NCBI RefSeq assembly: GCF_035621355.1
Contig: NZ_CP141769.1
Span: 1,922,001-1,986,000, forward strand
DNA: 64,000 nt
Origin: Thiobacillus sp. SCUT-2
GTDB taxonomy: Bacteria > Pseudomonadota > Gammaproteobacteria > Burkholderiales > Thiobacillaceae
Direction: 5' to 3'
In this document: positions 18,440 to 26,920 of the stretch, piece by piece
Layout of the letters: each line of letters opens with the position of its first letter
Position numbering within the stretch: position 1 is the stretch's first letter
Made by a program: the position numbers and the translations under genes
Notes under the pieces: generated by a model
Database searches by the model: none
Told to the model about the DNA's origin: nothing
The model's input: the letters and a program-made list of their open reading frames with translations, nothing else

Positions 18440-19079
18440 AGTGTTCGTGACTGGCAGCATGTGCGTGTTCATGGCTGTCTTCATTTCCCGCCGATGGAAT
18501 GTGCGCGCTATCAACGTGCCTGTCTTCCGCAGGAGACAGCCCGCCATGCGAATGGCCTTCACTCGACTCAACTAGCGCAACATATTGCTCTGCTGAGAGC
18601 GTGGGCATTTTCTGAATGAAAGCCACTATGTCCCAGACAGCTTCGTCCTCGATCCCGCCCTTGGACCAGGCCGGCATACCGGATGCCTTGATGCCGTGTT
18701 TGATGATCCAGAAGTGGCGCGCGGCCATATCTGCAGCCCCCTCGTCTTCATGGCGTGTCAGGTCGGGAGGTTGCGGATACAAACCCATTCGAATTTCAGA
18801 ATCGGCCTTACCAGGCGCTAGATGGCACTCCGCACACATGGCAGCGTAATTTCCCGCTCCACGGCGAACGCGCTCCGTGTCGGCCAGGTTACCAGGTACC
18901 GCAAGATCACGCGCATGGCGATCGATGGAGCGTTCGCGTGCCGTCTCGATCATGTGATACACGAACCGGCTGTGCGGCCTATCAGCCGCCACATCGAACA
19001 AGCCGGAATAAACGGCCGCAGCGCCGAGTGCTACGCCAATCGCCAGCGTGGTCAGCGCCCCCATCAAAAAACGTTTCAT
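18438..19079 (-). CDS. Membrane-anchored cytochrome c with His-rich tail
   Basis: A 213-residue protein with an N-terminal hydrophobic helix (about 4-27) and one haem motif CAECH (82-86); a later Met near KASGMPAW can be the axial ligand. The C-terminal ~35 residues are His-rich (SHEHAHAASHEH), a probable metal-binding tail not needed for haem binding. The start at 19079 is set by AGAGGAGAAA; 54 upstream in-frame residues lack a site and look non-coding. It is the last gene of the copA-copB-cusF group, but a terminator hairpin lies between it and cusF. Confidence 0.85.
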   Translation of the reverse strand: MKRFLMGALTTLAIGVALGAAAVYSGLFDVAADRPHSRFVYHMIETARERSIDRHARDLAVPGNLADTERVRRGAGNYAAMCAECHLAPGKADSEIRMGLYPQPPDLTRHEDEGAADMAARHFWIIKHGIKASGMPAWSKGGIEDEAVWDIVAFIQKMPTLSAEQYVALVESSEGHSHGGLSPAEDRHVDSAHIPSAGNEDSHEHAHAASHEH

Positions 19080-19103
19080 CTGGTTTCTCCTCTGAAACCA
19101 CGT

Positions 19104-19135
19104 AAAAAAACCGCCGAAAATGGGTTCATCGGCGG
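19104..19135 (-). terminator. Rho-independent terminator between cusF and cytochrome c gene
   Basis: On the minus strand the order is CCGCCGA, an 11-base loop, TCGGCGG, then a run of seven T (T-tract at plus positions 19104-19110). It lies about 25 bases upstream of the cytochrome c start codon and would stop most transcripts coming from copA-copB-cusF. Confidence 0.75.
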
Positions 19136-19322
19136 GGACAACTCGCTGTATACACCTCGAAGGAGAATTTAGCCTGTGTCCATCCCCCGTCGTATCTCGC
19201 TTGCCGGGATAGTCAATCGAACTAGAAACGCACGCGGGCAACCCGGCACGTCACGCCCGTCCTCTCGCCGTCGGCGCGAGCCAGATCGGCCGCGGCCAAA
19301 CAACGGGTTCGGCGACGTCCAC

Positions 19323-19685
19323 TCACTTGGCCATCTTTTCCATGCGTGTGATTTCCAGTCCCGTAGCGCCCTTCTCCAGCTCGAAGCGCACCTTGTCGCC
19401 GGCGGCGATGCCCTCCAGCACCGCCTTGTCCTTGACGCGGAAGAACATGGTCATCGGTGGCCAGTCCAGCGCCGGAATGGCCTCATGGCTGATCTTGACC
19501 TTGCCCTGTTCCGGACGGGTCTGCTGCACCACGCCAATAGCGGACACGGTCGATGTCTCCGCGGTGTCTGCAGCGGCGAGATGGATGGGCGCAACCGCGC
19601 CGTCCGGTACGGCATGCGCGATTCCCACCACGCCCGTTCCAACAATTCCGAACAGGCCTAACCCAAGTATGCTTTTCTTGATCAT
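19323..19685 (-). CDS. cusF: CusF-like periplasmic copper-binding protein
   Basis: A 120-residue protein with a signal peptide (about 1-25) and a CusF-type small beta-barrel. The metal-site pattern is complete: a His in the upstream strand (KISHEA) followed by LDWPPMTMFF, where Trp caps Cu+ bound by His and two Met. CusF-like carriers hand Cu+/Ag+ to the CusB/CusA pump. Here it follows copB in the minus-strand operon; the Cus pump of this window is on the other side of a repeat element and also has its own fused CusF domain. Confidence 0.88.
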   Translation of the reverse strand: MIKKSILGLGLFGIVGTGVVGIAHAVPDGAVAPIHLAAADTAETSTVSAIGVVQQTRPEQGKVKISHEAIPALDWPPMTMFFRVKDKAVLEGIAAGDKVRFELEKGATGLEITRMEKMAK

Positions 19686-19834
19686 GATTGTGTTTCCTCT
19701 TTATGTTGCGTTGCTGAAACCGGCTCGCGCATTACCTCACGTTTACCTCGATACTGCCCTTGATGCCTGGCCACATAATGACCGGGCATCAAGCAAGCAA
19801 ATTCCCCGTGCCGGCCCGGGTGAACAATCGAAAG

Positions 19835-20842
19835 TCAAAACCAGAAGCGCAGTCCCGCGACAAGCTGCGTATTCTGGGTGTCTTCACCTGCGGCACGTAC
19901 GAAATCCGCCGTCCCCCCGAACTTACGCGCCCATTCGACTCCGACATAGGGAGCAATCTGACGCGTGAATTCATAACGCAGACGCAGTCCGGCGGTGGCG
20001 TCGGAGAGGCCACTACCGATCTCTCTCGCCGTGTCCTGCTTTCCATACAGATTCATTTCGACGCGCGGCTGCAAGATGAGCTTTTGCGTCAGCAGCAGTT
20101 CATACTCCGCGCCCAAGCGCAGCGAAGTCCGTCCGCCGTTTCCCGCATAGGCGGTTGCATCGACGTTGAACCAGTAGGGCGCCAGCCCCTGAATGCCGAA
20201 CGCCAGCCAGCCACGGTCCGGCCCCACACCACTGTCCCAGCGCGCGCCGAGTTGCGTATCCCAGAACGTGGCCACCGCATGCCCCCAGAGCGCTTCGGTG
20301 CGGGCATCCTGCAGACGGCCCCGCGCTACGTCGCCCTCGGCCTTGAGCACCAGGCGATCGTAATCGCGGCCAAACCAGGCCTGCGCGTCATAGGCCGTTG
20401 AGTCGCCATTGTCGGTATAGACACGCTCCAGTCGATCGATCAGCAATGCGCCGAAGTTGTGTTCATCAGCCATGCGCAGCTCACGCGGGCCAGGACGTGC
20501 ATAGGGCCCCGACTCAAGCGTATAGCCGCCGGAATAGGCGTGCGGGTCGCGTGCGTCGACTGGCGCCGGGCCACCCTGCATGTCCATCGAACCGGAGTCC
20601 ATACTGCCGCCGGAACTCATATTGCTCATGTCCTGCCCCATGTCCTGCGCCGGGCCCGACATGTCGCCCTGCCCCATTCCCGTCATGGTGCCGTGATCCA
20701 TCTTGCCCTGGGCCATGCCTGGCATCGCCTCCGTCCCTCCGGCTGCCATTCCCTGGGCTCCCGGGTCTTGTGCCCAGGCGGGCGAGATCCCCAATGCCAA
20801 CATCGCGGCAAGGGCAATAGTCTTGATCTGCTTGTTCACCAT
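19835..20842 (-). CDS. copB: CopB/PcoB outer-membrane copper resistance protein
   Basis: A 335-residue protein with a signal peptide (about 1-24), a Met/Gly/Asp-rich segment (about 26-95) and a C-terminal beta-barrel domain of about 220 residues ending in the outer-membrane type terminus LRFWF. It matches the CopB/PcoB family, which sequesters or transports copper at the outer membrane together with CopA. The ATG at 20842 follows AGAGGA; an ATG seven codons earlier has none. It lies immediately downstream of copA. Confidence 0.92.
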   Translation of the reverse strand: MVNKQIKTIALAAMLALGISPAWAQDPGAQGMAAGGTEAMPGMAQGKMDHGTMTGMGQGDMSGPAQDMGQDMSNMSSGGSMDSGSMDMQGGPAPVDARDPHAYSGGYTLESGPYARPGPRELRMADEHNFGALLIDRLERVYTDNGDSTAYDAQAWFGRDYDRLVLKAEGDVARGRLQDARTEALWGHAVATFWDTQLGARWDSGVGPDRGWLAFGIQGLAPYWFNVDATAYAGNGGRTSLRLGAEYELLLTQKLILQPRVEMNLYGKQDTAREIGSGLSDATAGLRLRYEFTRQIAPYVGVEWARKFGGTADFVRAAGEDTQNTQLVAGLRFWF

Positions 20843-20872
20843 CGTATGTCCTCTGATTTTCATTTGCCGGGC

Positions 20873-22558
20873 TTACGCCACCACCACTTCACGGAACATG
20901 CCGGCATCCATATGCAGGAGCAGGTGGCAATGCCAGGCCCACCGGCCCAGGGCGTCGGCGGTGACAAGGAAGCTCACGCGCTGAGCCGGCTGTACGGCAA
21001 TGGTGTGCTTGCGCACCTGGAAGCGCCCGTCAGGGCTTTCCAACTCGCTCCACATGCCGTGCAGGTGCATGGGATGGGTCATCATGGTGTCGTTGACGAA
21101 TACCACGCGCAGGCGCTCGTTGTGACGGAAGTGCACAGGTGTCGATCTGCCAAATTCGACTCCGTCGATCGACCACGTGTAACGCTCCATGTTGCCGGTG
21201 AGATGCAGTTCGATCTCGCGCTCGGCACCCCGCGGATCAAGGGGCCCGCCGACCGTGTGCAGGTCGGCATAGGTCAGGACGCGACGGCCGTTGTCGCGCA
21301 GGCCCACGCCCGGGTCGTCGAGGTCGGTGCGGGGCGTGTCCACGCGCATGTCCACGCTCGGGCCGTATTCAGTCCTGGCATGGTGCGCGCGCGCCACGCC
21401 AGTCATGTCGCCCATCATGTCCTCCATTTCAAGCGGCTGCGGTTTGTCCAGCGCGGGCACCGCCGCCGCCATGCCGGCACGCGGCGCCAGCGTGGCGCGC
21501 GCGTAGCCGGTACGGTCCATCGACTGGGCGAAGATCGTGTAGGCCTCATCCTTTGGCGTGACGATCACGTCGTAGGTTTCGGCCACACCGATGCGAATCT
21601 CATCCACCGTCACCGGATCGACGTCCTGGCCGTCGGCCTGGACCACAGTCATCTTGAGCCCCGGTATGCGAACGTCGAAGAAGGTCATCGCACCACTGTT
21701 GACGAAGCGCAGCCGCACTGTTTCGCCTGGACGGAACAGCCCGGTCCAGTTGCCAGCCGGAGTCGTGCCGTTCATCAGATAGGTGTAGGTATAGCCTGAG
21801 ACGTCGGCGAGATCGGTCGGACTCATGCGCATCTGGTTCCACATGCGACGCTTGTCGAGCGCGGTCGACAGTCCCACCCTGGCGACGTCGCGGAAGAAGT
21901 CGACCACCGTGGGTTGGTTGAAGTTGTAGTAGTCGCTCTGCGTCTTGAGCTTGGCAAAGACCCGCATCGGGTCTTCGTCGGTCCAGTCCGACAACTGCAC
22001 CACATAGTCACGATCGGCACGGATCGTCTCGCCGCCAGCCGGCTCAATGACGATGGTGCCATACAGGCCGGTCTGTTCCTGAAAACCGGAATGCGAGTGG
22101 TACCAGTAGGTGCCGGTCTGCTGCACCTTGAAGCGATAGGTGAAGGTTTCCCCTGGGGCAATGCCTTTGTAGCTGATGCCCGGCACACCGTCCATTTGAA
22201 ATGGCAGGAGGATGCCGTGCCAGTGGATGGAGCTGGCAACCGGGAGCCGGTTGGTAACCCGAATGGTCACGGTATCTCCCTCCCGCCAGCGCAGCGTGGG
22301 CGCGGGAAGCGAACCATTGATGGTGGTGGCGATGCGCTGTGCGCCGGTGAAATTGACCGGCGTTTCCGCAATCGTGAGATCAAATTCCGTGCCGCCGAGT
22401 ACCGGAGCGCCACCTGTCGTGGTACCGACCGTGCCTGCCCAGGCCGGCTTGATGATCGCCGGCAGGCCGAGCAGGATGCCCCCCGCAGCAAGTCCCTGAA
22501 CGAATCGGCGGCGCGGCAAATCCGGAACCGACAGGTAATGTGAGGCAAGAGGTTTCAT
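20873..22558 (-). CDS. copA: CopA/PcoA periplasmic multicopper oxidase
   Basis: A 561-residue protein with a twin-arginine signal (PRRRFVQG near residues 15-22), which exports a folded copper enzyme. The multicopper-oxidase cluster is complete: HWHG, WYHSHSG, HPMHLHG and the C-terminal HCHLLLHMDAGM. A Met-rich stretch lies at about residues 360-390. The enzyme oxidises toxic Cu+ to Cu2+ in the periplasm. The start at 22558 is chosen because the TAT signal begins there; upstream frame to 22759 runs through the promoter region and is not coding. It is divergent from copR with a shared box at 22652-22667. Confidence 0.95.
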   Translation of the reverse strand: MKPLASHYLSVPDLPRRRFVQGLAAGGILLGLPAIIKPAWAGTVGTTTGGAPVLGGTEFDLTIAETPVNFTGAQRIATTINGSLPAPTLRWREGDTVTIRVTNRLPVASSIHWHGILLPFQMDGVPGISYKGIAPGETFTYRFKVQQTGTYWYHSHSGFQEQTGLYGTIVIEPAGGETIRADRDYVVQLSDWTDEDPMRVFAKLKTQSDYYNFNQPTVVDFFRDVARVGLSTALDKRRMWNQMRMSPTDLADVSGYTYTYLMNGTTPAGNWTGLFRPGETVRLRFVNSGAMTFFDVRIPGLKMTVVQADGQDVDPVTVDEIRIGVAETYDVIVTPKDEAYTIFAQSMDRTGYARATLAPRAGMAAAVPALDKPQPLEMEDMMGDMTGVARAHHARTEYGPSVDMRVDTPRTDLDDPGVGLRDNGRRVLTYADLHTVGGPLDPRGAEREIELHLTGNMERYTWSIDGVEFGRSTPVHFRHNERLRVVFVNDTMMTHPMHLHGMWSELESPDGRFQVRKHTIAVQPAQRVSFLVTADALGRWAWHCHLLLHMDAGMFREVVVA

Positions 22559-22651
22559 GTAGGGCTGCTCTCCATTCTGAAATAAGGTTTTGCCCATCCA
22601 GGCAATGCCCGCATATTGCAGGCACGCGCCCAACATCAAACTGACAGATAA

Positions 22652-22667
22652 ATTACAAATCTGTAAT
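22652..22667. promoter_or_regulatory. Putative CopR box between copA and copR
   Basis: ATTACAAATCTGTAAT has perfect 6-base inverted arms (ATTACA/TGTAAT). It lies 61 bases before copR and 94 bases before copA on the opposite strand. The near-identical box at 11666-11681 suggests a single regulator for both divergent regions. Confidence 0.7.
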
Positions 22668-22727
22668 GCGCTCCACGCAGTGTGTGAGCTGTGGCAGGAT
22701 GCTTGCATCCGCCCGGACGCCCCATCC

Positions 22728-23420
22728 ATGAAAATACTCATCGTCGAAGACGAACCCAAAACAGGTGATTACCTGAAGCAAGGCCTCACCGAGGCGGGCT
22801 TCGTTACGGATCTGGCTCGCGATGGATGGGAGGGGCTGGAACTCGCACAAATTGGCCACTACGACCTGTTGATCCTGGATGTGATGCTTCCCGGTCTCAA
22901 TGGCTGGCAGGTGCTCGAAGGTGTGCGCCGCGCCGGGGTTGAAATGCCGGTGCTGTTCCTGACCGCGCGCGACCAGGTTGAGGACCGGGTCAAGGGGCTG
23001 GAATTGGGGGCCGACGATTATCTGGTGAAACCCTTTGCCTTTTCCGAACTGCTGGCCCGGGTACGCAGCCTGGTACGACGGGGACATTCCAGCCTGGAAT
23101 CCACCGTCCTCAAGGCGGCCGATTTGGAACTGGATTTGCTGCGACGGCGCGCCATGCGGGCAGGCAACAAGATCGAACTCACGGCCAAGGAATTTGCTTT
23201 GCTCGAATTGTTCCTGCGCCGACAGGGTGAGGTGTTGCCGCGCAGCCTGATTGCGTCACAGGTCTGGGATATGAACTTTGACTCCGACACCAATGTGATC
23301 GATGTCGCTGTGCGCCGGCTGCGTGTCAAGATCGACGAGGGTTTCGATCACAAGCTCATCCATACCGTGCGCGGGATGGGCTACGTGCTGGAGCCTCCCC
23401 AGGAAGGCAACACCGCATGA
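22728..23420 (+). CDS. copR: CopR/CusR-type copper response regulator
   Basis: A 230-residue OmpR-family regulator. The receiver domain (about 1-120) has the acidic pair at residues 7-9 and the phospho-acceptor D51 in LILDVMLPG. The C-terminal winged helix (about 130-225) is of the heavy-metal subfamily ([13 protein letters not shown]). It probably activates the copA, copR and cus promoters through the two boxes listed. The start at 22728 is where family similarity begins; earlier in-frame codons cross the promoter. It overlaps the kinase gene by 4 bases. Confidence 0.92.
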   Translation: MKILIVEDEPKTGDYLKQGLTEAGFVTDLARDGWEGLELAQIGHYDLLILDVMLPGLNGWQVLEGVRRAGVEMPVLFLTARDQVEDRVKGLELGADDYLVKPFAFSELLARVRSLVRRGHSSLESTVLKAADLELDLLRRRAMRAGNKIELTAKEFALLELFLRRQGEVLPRSLIASQVWDMNFDSDTNVIDVAVRRLRVKIDEGFDHKLIHTVRGMGYVLEPPQEGNTA

Positions 23421-24802
23421 AAACCTTGTCACTGACCACGCGTATCAGCCTGCTTTTTGCCGCTGCAGCCTCCCTGGTATTGTTGACAACAGGGTTCTTC
23501 TTGACGCAAGTGGTGGAACGCCATCTCAAGGAAGAGGATCGGGTCGAACTCACGGGCAAGCTGGAACTCATCCAGAATTTGTTCAAACATGCCTATAGCC
23601 AGAAGCGCTTAGACCTACTGCCTCGGCAACTGGACGACGCGTTGGTCGGACACCCGGGTCTTGCGGTGGTCGTGACGGATGCGGCGGGAGGAATCTGGTT
23701 CGCTACGTCGGGGACTGATTTCCCGCGCCCGCTGTTGCAAGACTGCCAAATCCAGTCCAAAGGCTGTGCGCCAGGCGCTCTGCAGGAATGGGCACAGGCG
23801 GGGAGAAGTTTCCGCAGCATGGCTGTGACGATCAGCGCTGGCGGCGACACGCACTACACCGTGGTCGTGGCGCAGGACATCGAGCACCATGAGCGCTTCA
23901 TGAACAAGTTCAAGTCGGTCTTGGCCATTGCCATCACCCTGGCCACTTTCGCCACAGCCGGCCTGGGCTGGATAGCCACCCGATGGGGACTTGCCCCCTT
24001 GCGCGAGGTCACCGACATGGTGGCGGGCGTTTCCGCCGAGCGCCTGTCGGATCGTCTGCCGACTACAGGCTTGCCTACTGAACTCAAGCCTCTTGCGACC
24101 GCGTTTAACGCCATGCTGACTCGCCTGGATGACTCCTTCCGACGCCTCAGCGAGTTTTCTGCCAACATCGCACACGAACTGCGCACCCCCATCTCTAATC
24201 TGATGACCCAGACACAGGTGGCACTCTCCAGCGCACGCGGCAAGGATGAGTACAAGGAAATTCTTTATTCCAGCCTGGAGGAATATGAACGCATGGCCCA
24301 GATGGTCGGCGACATGCTCTACCTTGCCCAGACCGACAACCGCCTTATCAAACCGGGCGTGGAAAAGGTAAATCTGGCCAATGAGACACAGGACCTGTTT
24401 GACTATTTCGAGGCTTGGGCAGAAGAACGCGCTGTTTCGCTGACCCAGACAGGGTCTGCTACCGCCTCCGGCGATCGGCTGATGTTACGACGCGCGCTCA
24501 GTAACCTAATATCGAACGCCATACGGCACACTCCGCCCGGGCAAACCATGCGGGTGTTCTTACAAAGCGACGCGGATAAAGCCATCTTATCCGTCGAGAA
24601 CCCCGGCACGAAAATCCCGGAAGAGCACCTGCCAAGACTGTTCGACCGCTTCTACCGCGTCGACCCTTCGCGTCAACGCAAGGGCGATGGCGCCGGCCTG
24701 GGCCTGGCAATTGTCAAATCCATCGTTAGCGCGCATGGCGGCTCAATTTCCGTCACCTCCACCAACGAAGCGACGCGGTTTCGTATCACTTTACCTACGT
24801 GA
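23417..24802 (+). CDS. copS: CopS/CusS-type heavy-metal sensor histidine kinase
   Basis: A 461-residue kinase with two transmembrane helices (about 10-32 and 170-190) around a periplasmic sensor domain, a HAMP linker, the H-box ([11 protein letters not shown], phospho-His at 253) and an ATPase domain with N, G1 (GDGAGLGL) and G2 motifs. It belongs to the heavy-metal sensor group. It should sense periplasmic Cu or Ag and phosphorylate CopR. The two genes overlap by ATGA. Confidence 0.92.
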   Translation: MKTLSLTTRISLLFAAAASLVLLTTGFFLTQVVERHLKEEDRVELTGKLELIQNLFKHAYSQKRLDLLPRQLDDALVGHPGLAVVVTDAAGGIWFATSGTDFPRPLLQDCQIQSKGCAPGALQEWAQAGRSFRSMAVTISAGGDTHYTVVVAQDIEHHERFMNKFKSVLAIAITLATFATAGLGWIATRWGLAPLREVTDMVAGVSAERLSDRLPTTGLPTELKPLATAFNAMLTRLDDSFRRLSEFSANIAHELRTPISNLMTQTQVALSSARGKDEYKEILYSSLEEYERMAQMVGDMLYLAQTDNRLIKPGVEKVNLANETQDLFDYFEAWAEERAVSLTQTGSATASGDRLMLRRALSNLISNAIRHTPPGQTMRVFLQSDADKAILSVENPGTKIPEEHLPRLFDRFYRVDPSRQRKGDGAGLGLAIVKSIVSAHGGSISVTSTNEATRFRITLPT

Positions 24803-25454
24803 TGGAACGATGCAAATGTCCGCTTCTTGTCAGAGGACCATTAGGCCACATTTCACAAAGCGGACATCGGCTATCCGTTTATGGTTACAAGACGGCAATT
24901 TCAGAACGCTTTCTGGGCGCGGCCTTGCGCCAACTGACGGCGAGGAACGCTTGGCATAATTTCGCTTGTGATCTGAACTGCGATGTCACGCACAGCGGTC
25001 GGTTATGAGCCGCATCACTCTGCAGCAGATCTTGGTGTATCCCCGGCCATACTGACCTGCCGGTGTGAAGTCCTATCCTTTTGCTTTGTGAACGCCAGCC
25101 AAGCTCCATCGTTATCGTCCACCTTGCTCGTAGTGTCCAACCTTATAGCTTGGTGATTATGCAAAGTTCACAATGGACTACTCCATCCTCTGCGCATCGG
25201 CGTTTCCAGTTCGTTATCACATTTCACTTTGCATAATCGGCCCTAGCTGTCGGTGGCATCATGCTGTAATCGGGTCTGCTTCGCAGTCGTACACCAGCCG
25301 TTGACCAGGAATCCAGCTGTGCGGCTGACCAGTTCGACACCCTCCAGATCACTGTTAGTTTATTGGGCTGGCGGCTGCCCTACCTCGAACCAAGAAGGTT
25401 GTTCTTACTGGGTTGAGTTTCGTTTGATGGCCGCATCAGAATCGCTGGCAAGAT
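24803..25454. other. Intergenic region with inverted repeats, no convincing gene
   Basis: This 652-bp stretch is of lower GC than the flanks. Two inverted repeats are visible: ATGTCCGCTT/AAGCGGACAT (around 24813-24869) just after copS, and GATTATGCAAAGT/ACTTTGCATAATC (25155-25167 and 25226-25238). Short frames on both strands have no signal peptide, ribosome site or known motif. It separates the copper block from the uppP/ArsR block and probably marks a former insertion junction. Confidence 0.45.
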
Positions 25455-26303
25455 TTACCCCACCCAAAGCACCGCCAGGGAGGCCAACAGGCAGTAGGCG
25501 CCAAAAAAATGCCAACGGCCCTGTTCCAGCCAGCGCGACAGCCAGCGTAGCGCCACCAATCCCGCCAGGAAGCTCAATACCATGCCGATCAAACTCGGGC
25601 CAACGAGTTGCATGAGCCCGCCTGCATGCACGGCCATGGCAGCGCCCTGCGCCTGGTAAAGTCGATACGCTTCCTTGACGATCACTGCGGGGGTCAGCAC
25701 CACCGCCAGCGCGAAACTGAACTCTTCTGCTCGTCGGCGGCCTACGCCCAAGGCGAAGCCGGTCGAGATGGTGGCGCCCGAACGGGAGAAGCCCCGAAAC
25801 GGCAGACACAGGCCCTGCACTGCGCCGATCCATGCCGCGCTGCGCAGCGACAAATCATCATTGTCCGTGCGCTCGGGGAAACGCGACGATACGATGATCA
25901 GCACACCGGCTGCGGCCAGCGCGGCAGCCATCAACCTGGCGTTGCCAAACAGATGTTCAATTTCAAATCCGGGCACGTTGCCAGCGACCACGTGCTTGAT
26001 CAGTTGCAGCAGGGCCAGTCCCACTGCACCGGTCGCTATCGTCGCGACCACTACACGAAGCGCGTTGGTGCGAAATGCCTGGGCTGAAGAAAAGTAAGTG
26101 GTATGCCAGGACTTCCAGAAGTAGACGATGACCGCGAACATCGTGCCGGTATGCAGCATCACCAGCAACAGCGTCATCTCTGGCACGGTGGGGTCCAGCC
26201 CCATCAACTTCTCGGCCACGATCACATGAGCCGAACTCGAGACCGGCAAGAGTTCTGCCGCACCCTGAACAATGGCGAGGATCAATATCTGTAGTAAGTC
26301 CAT
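25455..26303 (-). CDS. uppP: UppP, undecaprenyl-diphosphate phosphatase
   Basis: A 282-residue polytopic membrane protein with the UppP/BacA motifs: ELLPVSSSAHVIVAEK near the N-terminus (catalytic Glu and Ser-rich loop) and GFSRSGAT in the second half (catalytic Arg). It recycles the lipid carrier for cell-wall synthesis and can give bacitracin tolerance. The start at 26303 begins the family core; 36 upstream in-frame residues lack similarity. It is unusual as cargo between a copper block and a metal-ATPase block. It is divergent from an ArsR-type repressor and may share its operator region. Confidence 0.92.
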   Translation of the reverse strand: MDLLQILILAIVQGAAELLPVSSSAHVIVAEKLMGLDPTVPEMTLLLVMLHTGTMFAVIVYFWKSWHTTYFSSAQAFRTNALRVVVATIATGAVGLALLQLIKHVVAGNVPGFEIEHLFGNARLMAAALAAAGVLIIVSSRFPERTDNDDLSLRSAAWIGAVQGLCLPFRGFSRSGATISTGFALGVGRRRAEEFSFALAVVLTPAVIVKEAYRLYQAQGAAMAVHAGGLMQLVGPSLIGMVLSFLAGLVALRWLSRWLEQGRWHFFGAYCLLASLAVLWVG

Positions 26304-26485
26304 ACAGGGGATTCCTAATGATTGAGTGGGGGTGTATCGGCCGTTGATCGATGGGATACCCCCGAATTCTTGTTGCCTTAGTTGTCGCCACTGGTTCGAA
26401 CGGAAGACCACATGGGTGGACGTGTTCGCAGTACTCGTAAGCGCCGGTTATAAGTCGATCGTTCACAGTATCTAAATCCTATTTT

Positions 26486-26531
26486 GAACTGTATGCATAC
26501 ATGCATTATCATGCATCTATGCATACAGTTC
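26486..26531. promoter_or_regulatory. Large palindromic operator overlapping the ArsR start codon
   Basis: GAACTGTATGCATA (26486-26499) and TATGCATACAGTTC (26518-26531) are perfect inverted copies with an 18-base centre that itself holds CATGCAT repeats. The right arm covers the likely ATG at 26519. This is a good candidate for an ArsR/SmtB-family operator giving autorepression, and it may also affect uppP. Confidence 0.8.
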
Positions 26532-26920
26532 AGGTAAAACCCCAGGAAATATTTCAGGCACTCGCCGATCCGACCAGAGTCCGGATCGTCCGGCTATTGG
26601 CCGAGACAGACGAGGAGGCCTGCCTTTGCGAATTGGTGGATAGTCTCCTGGAGCCCCAGTACAAGCTCTCGCGCCACGTTAAGGTGCTGCGGCAGGCGGG
26701 TTTGCTGTCTGCGGTAAAGGAAGGCCGCTGGGTCTATCACCGACTGGTTGAGGGCATCCCCTATCTCGACCGCTTATATGAGGCGCTCCAGGTGCTGCCG
26801 GACGTCGATGGGGGCTTTGCTCGCGATGTCGAGCGCTTCCGCCAGCGAATGTGCCTGCGGGAAGACGGCCGCTGCCGCATCGGCATCCAGACGCCCGAAC
26901 TGGCGGCGGGAGGCGAGTGA
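26519..26920 (+). CDS. ArsR/SmtB-family metal-responsive repressor
   Basis: A 133-residue winged-helix protein. The core reads QALADPTRVRIVRLLAE, then EEACLCELVDSL with a CxC pair (C35, C37) at the helix preceding the recognition helix, and YKLSRHVKVLRQAGLL. CxC in this position is the metal site of ArsR/CadC-like sensors. The start is ambiguous: ATG 26519 lies inside the operator arm and has no ribosome site, and ATG 26501 is an alternative; translation may be leaderless. It is followed with a one-base overlap by a P1B-ATPase, so it probably represses that pump. Confidence 0.88.
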   Translation: MHTVQVKPQEIFQALADPTRVRIVRLLAETDEEACLCELVDSLLEPQYKLSRHVKVLRQAGLLSAVKEGRWVYHRLVEGIPYLDRLYEALQVLPDVDGGFARDVERFRQRMCLREDGRCRIGIQTPELAAGGE

